64,000 bases of DNA from Lachnospiraceae bacterium (GTDB lineage: Bacteria; Bacillota; Clostridia; Lachnospirales; Lachnospiraceae). Of the stretch, positions 53,956 to 63,570 are shown one piece after another (the stretch's first letter is position 1; each line of letters starts with the position of its first letter). Below the pieces are notes generated by a model. It was not told where the DNA came from. It saw nothing but the letters and a program-made list of their open reading frames with translations, and did no database searches. Location of the stretch: positions 1 to 64,000 of the forward strand of contig JAFUNK010000007.1 in assembly GCA_017482205.1 (NCBI GenBank), in the 5' to 3' direction. A program made the position numbers and the translations under genes.

Positions 53956-54534
53956 ATGAAAAATGTAAAAAAAGCACTTATAATCAGTATTCTTGCTCTT
54001 TATGTCTGTATGCAGTCTGCATGCGGCAGCAAAAACGAACAGAACACCGATGACATGGCCGGCGGTACTACCAACACAGAGAGTACCACCGGTACTACCA
54101 ACGACAACAATGGTTCCGATACCAATAATACCGGCACTAACGGTGGTTCTACCAACGGTAACTCTACTAATGGTAACTCCACCACCGGCAACTCCACTAA
54201 CAGTAACTCTACCAATGGCAACTCTAACACCGGTAACTCTACCAACGGTTCCGATACCACTACCGACAACCATGGTGATGACAACTTAAATGACGCTACC
54301 GAAGGTAACGGCAACGAAGACAGCATTCTGGAAGATGCCGGTAATGCCCTTGACGATGCAGGTAATGCCGTAGGTGACGTAATTGATGATATTGGTGACG
54401 GTGTAAAAGATATGACCGATGACGCTACCGGTAATGGTAATAACTCTTCTAACGGTAATAACTCTTCTAACGGTAATAACTCTTCCAATAACAATAGCAA
54501 CAGCACCACCAACACTCAGGGCAGTACCCGTTAA
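53956..54534 (+). CDS. Low-complexity Asn/Ser/Thr/Gly-rich lipoprotein
   Basis: 192 residues: signal peptide KKALIISILALYVCMQSAC with lipobox, then a Thr/Asn/Gly region with pentapeptide repeats (NSTNG, about residues 60-100), an acidic helix-like segment (EDSILEDAGNALDDAGNAVGD), and a second repeat of NGNNSS. The central segment resembles the amphipathic repeats seen in some exported proteins. A surface stalk or spacer is likely. GAGGGAAATT precedes ATG 53956. Long antisense frames across it are shadows of the repeats. Confidence 0.75.
   Translation: MKNVKKALIISILALYVCMQSACGSKNEQNTDDMAGGTTNTESTTGTTNDNNGSDTNNTGTNGGSTNGNSTNGNSTTGNSTNSNSTNGNSNTGNSTNGSDTTTDNHGDDNLNDATEGNGNEDSILEDAGNALDDAGNAVGDVIDDIGDGVKDMTDDATGNGNNSSNGNNSSNGNNSSNNNSNSTTNTQGSTR
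54142..54255. repeat. 15-bp coding repeats (NSTNG pentapeptides)
   Basis: Roughly seven imperfect units of GGTAACTCTACCAAC encode [G/S]NSTN-type pentapeptides. Some units have changed to TTG or TCC variants. Confidence 0.75.
54436..54489. repeat. 18-bp coding repeat, three copies
   Basis: GGTAATAACTCTTCTAAC at 54436, 54454 and 54472, the third copy with two changes. Encodes GNNSSN. Confidence 0.85.
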
Positions 54535-54544
54535 TTATAATGCC

Positions 54545-54584
54545 AAAAGGCAGCCACATCATTACTCTGGGGCTGCCTTTTATT
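54545..54584. terminator. Terminator between lipoprotein and dapB
   Basis: AAAAGGCAGCC pairs with GGCTGCCTTTT. On the plus strand it is followed by ATTTACCTTTTTT; on the minus strand by TTTTGGC, so it can serve both convergent units. Confidence 0.75.
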
Positions 54585-54645
54585 TACCTTTTTTATTTAC
54601 TGTCCTTTTTACAGATACTTATTGATAACTATAATACTGCAACCT

Positions 54646-55410
54646 TTAATTGGCTGCATCTATTACATCACTCATACCGTACATACCGGCAGGCTTACCT
54701 GCTAAAAACTTAGCAGCCTGAACAGCTCCTTTTCCAAAGATAGCTTTAGAATATGCAGTATGTGAGAAGGTAATCACTTCATCTGCACCTGCAAAAATCA
54801 CATCATGGTCGCCTACGATAGTACCGCCACGGACTGCGGAAATACCGATTTCTTTCTGGGTACGTTTCTCCCGTACTTTGCTTCTGTCATAAACATATTC
54901 GTAAGAATTGTTAAATTCCTCGTTGATGGAATCTGCCAGTGCCAGTGCCGTACCGCTGGGTGCATCTACTTTCAAATTATGATGCTTTTCTACGATTTCA
55001 ATATCAAAACCTGCCGGTGCCAGAATACCTGCTGCCTCTTTTAATAATTTTAAAAGGAGGTTAATTCCCAGAGACATATTTGCAGATTTTAAAATGGCTA
55101 CCTTTTCAGAAGTTTCCTTTACTTTTACAAGCTGTTCTTCTGAAAGACCTGTTGTACAAAGTACACAGGGCAGATTTTTCTTCGCACAATACGTAAGCAA
55201 CTTATCCACTGCGGGAGCTGCACTAAAATCAATCAATGCATCTGCTTCCACGTCACAAGCATCAATATCCGTAAACACGGGATATGCATTGTGTCCATCA
55301 TCTTTTGCATCTATACCTGCTACAATGCAGGCTTCCTCATCTGCCGCAACAAGGTTTGAAATAACCTGACCCATTTTACCGTTGCAGCCGTGCATAATCA
55401 GTCTGTACAT
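54646..55410 (-). CDS. dapB: 4-hydroxy-tetrahydrodipicolinate reductase
   Basis: Second step of the lysine/diaminopimelate branch: reduces the DapA product with NAD(P)H in the cytosol. 254 residues: the N-terminal nucleotide loop is MHGCNGKMGQVI (usually GxxGRMG), then DFSAAPAV, TTGLSEEQL, SANMSLGINLL, the catalytic EKHHNLKVDAPSGTAL and GIRGG-type AVRGGTIVGDHDV. It is the second gene of the operon, 14 bp after dapA. Confidence 0.95.
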   Translation of the reverse strand: MYRLIMHGCNGKMGQVISNLVAADEEACIVAGIDAKDDGHNAYPVFTDIDACDVEADALIDFSAAPAVDKLLTYCAKKNLPCVLCTTGLSEEQLVKVKETSEKVAILKSANMSLGINLLLKLLKEAAGILAPAGFDIEIVEKHHNLKVDAPSGTALALADSINEEFNNSYEYVYDRSKVREKRTQKEIGISAVRGGTIVGDHDVIFAGADEVITFSHTAYSKAIFGKGAVQAAKFLAGKPAGMYGMSDVIDAAN

Positions 55411-55424
55411 ATCATCATTCCTTT

Positions 55425-56309
55425 CTACAGGATACCAAACTCACGCATTGCTTTTTCCAGCTTCGCGGCGTTTGCCTCTTCCATCTCGGTCAGAGGGAGA
55501 CGCAAAGTACCTGCTTCTTTACCCATCAGATTCAAAGCTTTCTTAACAGGGATAGGATTTACTTCGCAGAACAGTGCATCACACAAATCCATTGCCTTTA
55601 ACTGCAGTTCCATACTTCCTTTTACATCACCTTCAAAATATTTTGCACAAATATCATGTGTTTCCTTTGGTGCTACGTTGGAAAGTACGGAAATAACACC
55701 GATACCACCTAAAGAAAGAATGGGTACTATCTGGTCATCATTACCGGAGTAAATATCTACCTTACCGTTTGCTTTAGCTGCCAGTCTTGCAATCTGGCTG
55801 ATATTGCCGCTTGCTTCCTTAACACCTACGATATTGTCCACATCAGTACACAGTCTGATAACGGTTTCCGGTAAAATATTGCAGCCGGTACGGCTGGGTA
55901 CATTGTACAGGATAACCGGAATCTTTACGGCTTCTGCCACGGTCTTAAAATGGGTATACAGACCGTTCTGGGTTGCCTTATTGTAGTAAGGGGATACCAA
56001 AAGCAGACCGTCCACACCGAATTTTTCAGCTTCCTTGGACAAATATACTGCTGTTTCGGTACAGTTGGAACCGGTTCCTGCCACAACGGGAACTCTGCCT
56101 GCAACCTTTTCGGTACAATATTTAATCACATCCAGATGCTCCTCATGGGACAGGGTGGAAGATTCACCTGTTGTACCACATACAATAATTGCATCTGTAC
56201 CATTTTCAATCTGAAACTCAATTAACTCTGCAAACTTTTCGTAGTTTACTTCTCCGTTTGCTTTCATGGGTGTAACAATTGCCACACCTGCTCCTTTAAA
56301 TACTGCCAT
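55425..56309 (-). CDS. dapA: 4-hydroxy-tetrahydrodipicolinate synthase
   Basis: First step of the lysine/diaminopimelate branch: condenses pyruvate with aspartate semialdehyde. A 294-residue TIM barrel with CGTTGESSTLSHEEH, the tyrosine of YNVPSRTGCNI, Schiff-base Lys in VGVKEASG, and IYSGNDDQI. AAAGGAGG precedes ATG 56309; the longer frame is not family-like. A lysine riboswitch and terminator lie directly upstream, so transcription of dapA-dapB should fall when lysine is plentiful. Confidence 0.96.
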   Translation of the reverse strand: MAVFKGAGVAIVTPMKANGEVNYEKFAELIEFQIENGTDAIIVCGTTGESSTLSHEEHLDVIKYCTEKVAGRVPVVAGTGSNCTETAVYLSKEAEKFGVDGLLLVSPYYNKATQNGLYTHFKTVAEAVKIPVILYNVPSRTGCNILPETVIRLCTDVDNIVGVKEASGNISQIARLAAKANGKVDIYSGNDDQIVPILSLGGIGVISVLSNVAPKETHDICAKYFEGDVKGSMELQLKAMDLCDALFCEVNPIPVKKALNLMGKEAGTLRLPLTEMEEANAAKLEKAMREFGIL

Positions 56310-56382
56310 TTCTTTTCCTCCTTTTTTGTTGGGGAATGTCGCATCCTCGCGGTTTTTCACTTATAGGAAAATTTTTCCTATA

Positions 56383-56414
56383 AAAAAGCCGGCACACATA
56401 CTATGGGCCGGCTT
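56383..56414 (-). terminator. Riboswitch-controlled terminator before dapA
   Basis: On the minus strand AAGCCGGC (56414-56407) pairs with GCCGGCTT (56393-56386), followed by TTTTTAT. A second small hairpin (TTATAGGAAA/TTTCCTATAA, 56361-56383) follows. Confidence 0.85.
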
Positions 56415-56426
56415 ATCTTTTCTCCA

Positions 56427-56600
56427 TCCCGATAGCTCCCCATCTAATCTTAGATGACAGTCATACAGTTCTTAACTGTATGCCCAAGACTCGACTTGCA
56501 GACCATCTCCTCTTTCGGCGCTCTCCCCTTTCACTTTTCCTCCACTGTGTCTGTCACATCCGAAAAGCTACTCTTGAAACGCGCAACCTCTATCTTTGTT
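56427..56600 (-). ncRNA. Lysine riboswitch (L-box)
   Basis: The minus strand shows L-box landmarks in order: AGAGGTTGCGC, CAAGAGTA, GTGACAGACACAGTGGAGGA, AGTGAAAGGGGAGAGCGCC then GAAAGAG, CTGGTCTGC-like GGTCTGC, GGCATACAGTTAAGAACTG, and the closing GTCATCTAAGATTAGATGGG. It controls the downstream terminator before dapA. Lysine binding should favour termination. This assignment rests on consensus pattern, not a model search. Confidence 0.92.
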
Positions 56601-56660
56601 CATTATCATAACACCTATCTTTCCCTATGTCAACGCGGCATATAAGAAATTTCAAAAAAT

Positions 56661-57167
56661 CTAAATTTCTTCCGCAACAGGGAAAGCTTTAAACTTCAGT
56701 GTTTCTATCTTGGACACTTCATCTGCCAGAATACAAACCTCGTCATTTAAGGAAATACCTGTCAGTATAATATCCGTATCCCCTCTCTGTGCAAGCAATG
56801 ACTTCAAATCTTCCACATCAATGATACCCTTTTCCACCAGTCCCAACACTTCATCCAAAATCAACAGATTGCACTCACCGGTAGACAATACCTTGTTGGC
56901 AAAATTGAGACCGTTTCGGATATTCATACTCTCTTCCGCTTTTTTTTCTTCCGTCAGCTCCTCGTAGTTCTCATCGGACTTTTCAAAACGGAACAATTTG
57001 ATGTCAGGCTCCATTCTCCGGACAAACTCCGAATCCTCCAGCCCCTTACCTTTTAAGAACTGAATGATAACCACCTGTTCACCGCTTGCCGCAGCCTGTA
57101 CGGCTCGCCCCAGTGCTGCGGGAGATTTACCCCTGCCGTCACCGGTATAAATATGAATCATACTCAT
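56661..57167 (-). CDS. Cob(I)alamin adenosyltransferase CobO/BtuR-like P-loop protein
   Basis: 168 residues of the CobA/CobO/BtuR family: ATP loop GDGRGKSPAALGRAVQAA, IQFLKGKGLEDSEFV, LLILDEVLGLVEKGII. The P-loop has Ser-Pro in place of the usual Thr-Thr (GKSPA for GKTTA), seen in some clostridial members. Lies downstream of no cobalamin gene; the specific function is therefore uncertain. GGAG precedes ATG 57167. Confidence 0.8.
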   Translation of the reverse strand: MSMIHIYTGDGRGKSPAALGRAVQAAASGEQVVIIQFLKGKGLEDSEFVRRMEPDIKLFRFEKSDENYEELTEEKKAEESMNIRNGLNFANKVLSTGECNLLILDEVLGLVEKGIIDVEDLKSLLAQRGDTDIILTGISLNDEVCILADEVSKIETLKFKAFPVAEEI

Positions 57168-57243
57168 ATCTTTTCTCCACTATGTATCCAAGTTCATTGT
57201 TACAATATTTTGTATCATACCACAACTTTTATTTTTTGACAAC

Positions 57244-57885
57244 CTATGCCTCTTCTTCCTCCCTTGTCAGTTCCAATTTGCTGACGGAAACTTCATATGC
57301 CACACGCTTTTCTACCTGTTCCTCGTCAATCTTTTTCATATATTCCCTGCTCTGGATACGTCCCCAGATGCTGCAACGCTCTCCCACTTCAAAACCACTT
57401 GCAAATCTGGCATTTCTTCCCCAACAGATACAGGGAATATAATCGGATTTGCCGTAAGGGCGGTTGACTGCCAAAAGTAAATCTGCAATTTCTCTTCCCA
57501 GTGGTGTTTTTCTGTAAATGGGTGTCTTGCAGATATAACCGTCTAAATAAATCTGATTGGTTTTTGCACTCTCTTCAATTTCCTCCACAAAAGAAATTTC
57601 TCTTGCGAATACGGATAAGACCAGTCTGTTCTTACGTTCTTCATGTCTGTTGTAGGAGCGGAACTGTCCGTTCACCTCCACAAAATATCCCCGATAATCC
57701 GCAGTCACGTCAATCAGACGCTCCGATACCATCATGGGAATTACATCAAAAGAATCGCTTAACCTCTGTACCTTGACTTCTACCATATAAAAGCCCTCTC
57801 CAAAGATTTCATGACTATAGGAAAATCCGCTTACGATTTCCCCCATAATCGTTACCTGGTTGTTTTCAATAACCTTATCTGTCAT
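57244..57885 (-). CDS. Double OB-fold SSB/PriB-like protein
   Basis: 213 residues with two tandem single-stranded DNA-binding-type OB folds: NNQVTIMGEIVSGFSYSHEI to about residue 95, then NQIYLDGYICKTPIYRKTPL, DIIC-type DLLLAVNRPYGKSDYIPCICWG and GERCSIWGRIQSREY. The C-terminus EEEEA is acidic but is not the canonical SSB DDDIPF tail. Ordinary SSB has one fold, so this is a different family member. ATG 57885 follows AAAAGGAG. Confidence 0.8.
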   Translation of the reverse strand: MTDKVIENNQVTIMGEIVSGFSYSHEIFGEGFYMVEVKVQRLSDSFDVIPMMVSERLIDVTADYRGYFVEVNGQFRSYNRHEERKNRLVLSVFAREISFVEEIEESAKTNQIYLDGYICKTPIYRKTPLGREIADLLLAVNRPYGKSDYIPCICWGRNARFASGFEVGERCSIWGRIQSREYMKKIDEEQVEKRVAYEVSVSKLELTREEEEA

Positions 57886-58026
57886 ACTTGTTCTCCTTTT
57901 CTTACAATTAAGAATTTTTCCGGCAATTTTGCCTGTAATATATTATTATTTATACTCCTCTTTCCAAAGATTTAACACATTTTACCATCGCACCTTTCGA
58001 CAGTTGCCGCAATAATCGCAATTTTC

Positions 58027-58055
58027 TTGCACCCGGCGACAAATAGTGCTATACT
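58027..58055 (+). promoter_or_regulatory. Promoter of typA
   Basis: TTGCAC (58027-58032), a 17-bp spacer and TATACT (58050-58055), about 94 bases before the typA start. Confidence 0.65.
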
Positions 58056-58148
58056 GTAACCGTTTTGGAAATTACTTTTTAACACTATCTTTATAGCCCA
58101 TATGCTCACAAATGCATATACTTGTTTTCAAAAGGAGTTTAATTATTT

Positions 58149-59978
58149 ATGATGCAAAATCGAGAAGATGTAAGAAACGTAGCTATTATTGCCCATGTTG
58201 ACCACGGCAAAACCACTCTGGTGGACGAATTATTAAAGCAAAGCGGTGTATTCCGCGAACATCAGGAAGTGGCAGAACGTGTCATGGACTCCAACGATAT
58301 TGAAAGAGAGCGTGGTATTACTATTCTCTCAAAAAACACTGCCGTAACCTACAAAAATACCAAAATCAATATTATTGACACCCCCGGACATGCGGACTTC
58401 GGTGGCGAGGTAGAACGTGTCCTTAAAATGGTAAACGGTGTTATTCTGGTGGTTGATGCTTTTGAAGGTCCCATGCCCCAGACTAAGTTCGTGCTTCGCA
58501 AAGCTTTGGAGTTAAAGCTGCCCGTAATTGCCTGCATCAACAAAATTGACAGACCGGAAGCCCGTCCCGAAGAAGTAGTAGATGAGGTTTTAGAACTGTT
58601 TTTGGATTTGGAAGCAGACGATGCACAGCTTGACTGTCCTTTTGTATTTGCTTCTGCAAAGACCGGCAGTGCTACTCTTAATTTGACCGTTAAAAATAAG
58701 GACATGAAGCCTTTATTTGATACAATTTTAGACTATATTCCCGCACCCCAGGGTGACCCGGAAGCAGGGACCCAGCTTTTAATCAGCACCATTGATTACA
58801 ACGAATATGTGGGACGTATCGGTGTCGGCAAAGTAGACAACGGACGTATTGCAGTCAATCAGGAAGTAATTCTCTGCAATGCCCATGACCCTGAAAAGCA
58901 GAAAAAAGTAAAAATCAGCAAATTATATGAATTTGACGGTTTAAATAAGGTAGAAGTCAAGGAAGCAGGTATCGGCTCCATCGTAGCTATTTCCGGTATT
59001 ACTGACATTCATATCGGTGACACCCTCTGCTCCCCCGACAACATTGCCCCCATTCCCTTCCAGAAAATCAGTGAGCCTACCATTTCCATGGATTTCTGTG
59101 TAAATGACTCTCCCCTGGCAGGTCAGGAAGGCAAATACGTAACCAGCCGTCACCTCCGTGACAGACTGTTCAGGGAATTAAATACCGATGTTTCCCTGCG
59201 TGTGGAAGAAACCGATTCCGCAGACTGCTTCAAGGTTTCCGGACGTGGCGAATTGCACCTTTCCGTATTGATTGAAAACATGCGTCGTGAAGGCTTTGAA
59301 TTTGCTGTCAGCAAAGCAGAAGTTTTATACAAAACCGACGAAAACGGTAAAAAATTAGAGCCCATGGAACTGACTTATATTGATGTTCCCGATGAATTTT
59401 CCGGTGTGGTTATCGAAAAATTAAGCCAGCGAAAAGGCGAACTGCGCAGCATGGGTACTGCTACCGGCGGTTATACCCGTCTGGAATTTGCAATTCCTTC
59501 CCGTGGCTTAATCGGTTACCGCGGTGACTTCATGACCGATACCAAGGGTAACGGTATTATGAACTCCATCTTTGACGGCTATGCACCTTACAAAGGCGAT
59601 ATCCAGTACAGAAAACAAGGTTCCCTCATTGCTTTTGAAAACGGGGAGTCCATTACCTACGGTCTTTTCAATGCACAGGAACGTGGTACACTCTTTATCG
59701 GTGCCGGTGTAAAGGTTTATGCAGGTATGGTTATCGGCTCCAACGGCCGTGGCGAGGATATTGAAGTAAATGTCTGCAAGAAAAAACAGCTTACCAATAC
59801 CCGCTCTTCCAGTGCAGACGAAGCACTCCGCTTAGTACCGCCTAAGATTATGAGTCTGGAACAGTGTCTGGATTTCATTGATACGGACGAGCTTTTGGAA
59901 GTAACCCCTACTTCCCTGCGTATCCGCAAAAAGATTTTAGACCCTACCATGAGAAAAAGAGCTGCGATGAAGAAATAG
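58149..59978 (+). CDS. typA: GTP-binding translational regulator TypA/BipA
   Basis: A 609-residue ribosome-associated GTPase. G-motifs: AHVDHGKTT (G1), ERGIT (G2), DTPGHADFGGE (G3), NKIDRPEAR (G4) and FASAKTG (G5); then EF-G-like domains and the BipA-specific C-terminus (ENGESITYGLFNAQERG, then NTRSSSADEALRL). AAAAGGAG precedes ATG 58149 at 11 bases; a second ATG follows at once. Confidence 0.96.
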   Translation: MMQNREDVRNVAIIAHVDHGKTTLVDELLKQSGVFREHQEVAERVMDSNDIERERGITILSKNTAVTYKNTKINIIDTPGHADFGGEVERVLKMVNGVILVVDAFEGPMPQTKFVLRKALELKLPVIACINKIDRPEARPEEVVDEVLELFLDLEADDAQLDCPFVFASAKTGSATLNLTVKNKDMKPLFDTILDYIPAPQGDPEAGTQLLISTIDYNEYVGRIGVGKVDNGRIAVNQEVILCNAHDPEKQKKVKISKLYEFDGLNKVEVKEAGIGSIVAISGITDIHIGDTLCSPDNIAPIPFQKISEPTISMDFCVNDSPLAGQEGKYVTSRHLRDRLFRELNTDVSLRVEETDSADCFKVSGRGELHLSVLIENMRREGFEFAVSKAEVLYKTDENGKKLEPMELTYIDVPDEFSGVVIEKLSQRKGELRSMGTATGGYTRLEFAIPSRGLIGYRGDFMTDTKGNGIMNSIFDGYAPYKGDIQYRKQGSLIAFENGESITYGLFNAQERGTLFIGAGVKVYAGMVIGSNGRGEDIEVNVCKKKQLTNTRSSSADEALRLVPPKIMSLEQCLDFIDTDELLEVTPTSLRIRKKILDPTMRKRAAMKK

Positions 59979-60055
59979 TGCTCCAATAAAGCAATAGAGC
60001 TACAATGAAAAAACAGAAATAATCAGCACTATTGTTTTAACCAATGGTTTTCTCT

Positions 60056-60107
60056 GCCCCCATTTCAAAACCTGTCACCCTTTGGACAGTTGAAATGGGG
60101 GCTTTTA
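60056..60107 (+). terminator. Terminator after typA
   Basis: GCCCCCATTTCAA (60056-60068) pairs with TTGAAATGGGGGC (60090-60102), with an inner CTGTC/GACAG hairpin, followed by TTTTATT. Confidence 0.9.
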
Positions 60108-60112
60108 TTCAT

Positions 60113-60709
60113 TAGGACAGAGAAATTTTTGCATTGGGATTAGTTAGTTTTGGATTGATTACTTTTGGATTGCCTGCTTTGGAATTCAGACCGCTCGCTT
60201 TGGGATTAGGACTAGTCCCTTTTGCAAAGATTCATCATAATTAGTTTCATTATATTGTATAGAAATGATTAAAATGCAAAATCTATCCATTAAAAATCCC
60301 TTCAAAAGAGTGCTAGTATAGTATAGATTTCAAAATATGGCGTTGTCTATCCTATAAAAACCTTATATTATCTAATAAAGTCACCTGAAAACATCTTTGT
60401 ATTGACTAATTAGATGTATATATTTTACTAAAAAAAGAAATCTATCCATCTTAATGCATCTTTACCCCCAAAAATTGTCATATAGAAGTCTTAGAAAATG
60501 GAAATCTATCCTATCTCGGCAATGATTTTGATATTCTAAGTTATGCATATCATTCATTTAAAAGGTGCTCTGCCCATGTGTATAGTTGACAGTTCTTCAT
60601 TCATTTCCTCCTATAGTTCTGCATTCACTTCTGTCTTCTCCTACTTGAACATACCACCACTTTTATGATGTACTTATTTCCGTCAAAAAAAAACGCAGAG
60701 GTGTAACAA
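60113..60709. repeat. Non-coding gap with imperfect repeats
   Basis: Between typA and the next lipoprotein, 60140-60230 holds several copies of TTTTGGATT separated by 15-25 bases. Further on, AAATCTATCC or a close variant recurs at 60279, 60343, 60438 and 60502, at 64-, 95- and 64-bp intervals, suggesting an old duplication of about 159 bp. I see no gene or clear RNA in it. Confidence 0.5.
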
Positions 60710-61738
60710 ATGAAAAGATTTTTAGCTTTACTATGTACAGTTGCTACTACGCTAACTTTAGTCGGTTGTAATGATGCAGCTCCTTCTACTTCTTCTGACA
60801 GCGTCAACAAACAGGACGAGGATATGGTGAATGAGTCTCAGGGTAATGAGGGTGGAAACAATGGCTTGTCAGGAATACTCGGTGAAGATAATGGTATTTT
60901 TGAAGAGGAAGCCCCCACAGGTATGATACTTACCATTAACGGTAATGAGTATGATTTGACCGGGCATTTTTATGAAAATGTCATAGCAATGGTAAAAAAT
61001 GACATAACAGTAATGGACTATAACGATGCCCTATCCCGGTGCTATGACGAAAATGGGACGTTTCATACCGGCATAAGAGCACTGGATTTATCTGATGAGG
61101 AAAGTGCATCTCGCCTTTATGTAACCCAAATAGAACAACAAAACTCTCCTGCTACGCACACTTACTTCATCAGCAATCTCTACGACAATTCACTGGAATT
61201 CGAAACACTAAACGGCATCACAAACGGATTTACAGCATCGGACATTAAGTCTTTAGAGGGTTTTGTTTCCATTTTTGCTTCGTGTACTTTTGCCCGCGTT
61301 TCGGAATGGGCGGAGGCAGACGGTGAATATGCCTGTGCCGCCTTGTATGTGGACGGCAAAATGATAGATATCTCTCAATATGAACGTGATGCCGAAACTT
61401 GGCTTGCCGAGCCTGATTCATTTGTAACTTCCTGGCTCAGAGAAGGGGAAAGCCAGGTTACCATCATGCCTCCAACTTATTTCAAGCCATTAGCCATCTT
61501 TTCTTCTTCATACGCCCCTTCACCGGATACTTTTACAGGTCCTGAGTATGAAATGGCTAAACACGTTGCCATGCTCCACCTCGCAATCCGGGACGCTTAT
61601 TGGGATATGGTAGACGGCAATGCAGAATGCATTTGTCTCATTTCTTACATCTATACAGAGGAGGAAGCTGTAGTTTCCTATCAGTTGTACGGAGCCGATT
61701 TTACTCCCCAAAGAGAGTGGCTGGAAAATATGGAATAA
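60710..61738 (+). CDS. Lipoprotein of unknown function
   Basis: 342 residues: signal peptide MKRFLALLCTVATTLTLVGC with lipobox, an acidic/polar Ser/Asn linker, then a globular region with blocks such as GMILTINGNEYDLTGHFYENV, SDEESASRLYVTQI and EFETLNGITNGFTASDIKSL, and a C-terminal VSYQLYGADFTPQREWLE. I recognise no family. GAGGTG precedes the ATG. It stands alone between a repeat-rich gap and a convergent gene. Confidence 0.75.
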   Translation: MKRFLALLCTVATTLTLVGCNDAAPSTSSDSVNKQDEDMVNESQGNEGGNNGLSGILGEDNGIFEEEAPTGMILTINGNEYDLTGHFYENVIAMVKNDITVMDYNDALSRCYDENGTFHTGIRALDLSDEESASRLYVTQIEQQNSPATHTYFISNLYDNSLEFETLNGITNGFTASDIKSLEGFVSIFASCTFARVSEWAEADGEYACAALYVDGKMIDISQYERDAETWLAEPDSFVTSWLREGESQVTIMPPTYFKPLAIFSSSYAPSPDTFTGPEYEMAKHVAMLHLAIRDAYWDMVDGNAECICLISYIYTEEEAVVSYQLYGADFTPQREWLENME

Positions 61739-61902
61739 CAATTACCTTCCATATATGAGACATTTCTGTTTTATTATGCTAATATAAAAATCCGGCATAT
61801 GGAAATAAATCCTAAGTTGCTTATCAACAGACTATTCATTTCCATACACCGGATTTTTTCTAATTTACAAATACTGTATATTACAATTCCTGCTTTACTT
61901 GC

Positions 61903-62748
61903 TTAGTACTCTTCTGCCATATCGATTTCTTTCTGTTCTGCTTCGATAGACTGACTGTAGAGAGGGGTATGGCGCAGATACATCAGCCAATATCCGGCAC
62001 CTACAATACCGGCACCGCCTACGATATTTCCCAGCGTAACCGGCAGCAGATTTTTCAACAGGAAACTTCCTACCGTAAGTCCTTCTGTTGCAATACCGTA
62101 TTCACCGGCTGTAAAAATACCTGCCATGCAGAAATAAATATCTGCAATACTGTGTTCAAATCCACAGAGAACAAAAGTCATAACCGGCCAGAAACTCATT
62201 AAGAGCTTACCGGATACCGTCTTAGCTGCAAATGCCGCCCAGATAGCTATACAAACCAGTATATTACATAAAATACCCTTGACAAAAGCATCTCCAAAAG
62301 ACATATTTACACGGCTCATAGCAGAATTCACCATGCTTTGTGCCAGTCTGCCGTCAAACAAATCCGGCACATGCCCCATAACTACCAACGCTGCCACAAA
62401 AGTAGCACCAATAAAGTTGCCTATAAATACAAAAAACCAGTTTTTGAGCATCTCGTACCACTTTACTTTTTTCTCCAAAACAGCAAGTATAATCAGATTG
62501 TTACCTGTAAACAACTCACTACCTGCCACAATTACCATTGCCATACCGGCAGGAAATAAACAGGCACTGATTAATTTCGACAGGGAAGCATTTTCTACGG
62601 TAGCCCCTCCTGTGGTAGCGGATATACCTGCAAAGCCAATAAACATACCCGCAAAAATACCTAATATCAGCATCTTGAATGCAGATAATCTTACCTTATG
62701 TATACCAATCTCGACGTAACTTCTCGCAATCTCCAAAGGTGAATGCAT
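61903..62748 (-). CDS. Formate/nitrite transporter (FNT) family channel
   Basis: 281 residues with six helices. Family signatures: GIFAGMFIGFAGISATTGG in TM1, FTGNNLI, NFIGATFVA, LVCIAIWAAFAAK and VTLGNIVGGAGIVG near the C-terminus. Forms a pentameric pore for formate, nitrite or related anions in mixed-acid fermenters. ATG 62748 lies 8 bases after GGAGGA. The specific anion is not resolved. Confidence 0.92.
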   Translation of the reverse strand: MHSPLEIARSYVEIGIHKVRLSAFKMLILGIFAGMFIGFAGISATTGGATVENASLSKLISACLFPAGMAMVIVAGSELFTGNNLIILAVLEKKVKWYEMLKNWFFVFIGNFIGATFVAALVVMGHVPDLFDGRLAQSMVNSAMSRVNMSFGDAFVKGILCNILVCIAIWAAFAAKTVSGKLLMSFWPVMTFVLCGFEHSIADIYFCMAGIFTAGEYGIATEGLTVGSFLLKNLLPVTLGNIVGGAGIVGAGYWLMYLRHTPLYSQSIEAEQKEIDMAEEY

Positions 62749-62910
62749 CTGAAATCCTCCTTGCAATACTTTCTCTTTTACTATTTTATCATGATTGTGT
62801 TCTATTGAGAAGTTAAATTTCTTAACAGTTTCTTAACTTATTATAAACAAATTTGTTTCGGCAAATATCTTCTCCCTTATCCGATACAGTACAAATTATT
62901 GCATGTGTAT

Positions 62911-63570
62911 CTATTTGTCCAGATGTGAAATATCACCAAACCCACTAATTCTAAATGCTGTCACCCCGTCAAAGCGGTCTTCCGTTATTACCGTCGTCAC
63001 TGCTGTGGGCTCTGCACTCAATCCATTTAGTAATATAATAGGTGAAATTCCCAATAAACATGCTAAAATCACGCACTGCACTCCGAAATGGCAAAAGAAT
63101 ACGATTGTATCATCGTTGGCATTTACTACTTTGAAGCCTTGTTTTACTCTTTCATAGCCGTGCTTTAAAAGCAATACATCCAAGCCTTCTTTTACTGCTT
63201 CAAACCGCTCCTTTATATCACTGTTCTCCATGAGCTCAGTGGTAAACCATTGGTCTTTATCATAATAGGCAGGTTCCCCTGTCCATTCCTTCGGCACCAA
63301 ATCCCAAGGCTGGTACTTTTTCCCCCTCTTTTTATCATCAATCACCACATCAAACTCATGCAACCACGGAAGTGTCTCTACTTCACGCCCTGCTTTTTTC
63401 ATAGTAACGGAGGCGGTATCCTGTGCCCTGCCCATAGGCGACGCATAATAAGCCTTCACATTCATGAGGACAATTCTTTCCGCCAGCTTTTCTGCTTCCT
63501 TCCAGCCTTTTTCTGTTAAGGTATCCAATTCGTAATTTGGATCACCATGCCGTATAATCAGTATTTTCAT
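62911..63570 (-). CDS. Histidine-phosphatase superfamily protein
   Basis: 219 residues with the catalytic RHG motif at the N-terminus (MKILIIRHGDPNYEL), LTEKGWKEAEKLA, SPMGRAQDTASVT and a late FFCHFGVQ with the second His. The length and pattern fit phosphoglycerate-mutase-like phosphatases rather than the glycolytic enzyme, which this genome supplies as gpmI. AAAGGG precedes the ATG. Confidence 0.9.
   Translation of the reverse strand: MKILIIRHGDPNYELDTLTEKGWKEAEKLAERIVLMNVKAYYASPMGRAQDTASVTMKKAGREVETLPWLHEFDVVIDDKKRGKKYQPWDLVPKEWTGEPAYYDKDQWFTTELMENSDIKERFEAVKEGLDVLLLKHGYERVKQGFKVVNANDDTIVFFCHFGVQCVILACLLGISPIILLNGLSAEPTAVTTVITEDRFDGVTAFRISGFGDISHLDK

Noticed and set aside
54000..54515. 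A 171-codon Leu/Val-rich open frame antisense to the low-complexity lipoprotein
   Set aside because: It is a mirror of the NSTNG and GNNSS repeats and has no ribosome site. The plus-strand gene has a signal peptide, lipobox and ribosome site.
56661..57167. Cobalamin operon
   Set aside because: Only the CobO-like gene is present; no other cobalamin gene or cobalamin riboswitch is seen nearby.
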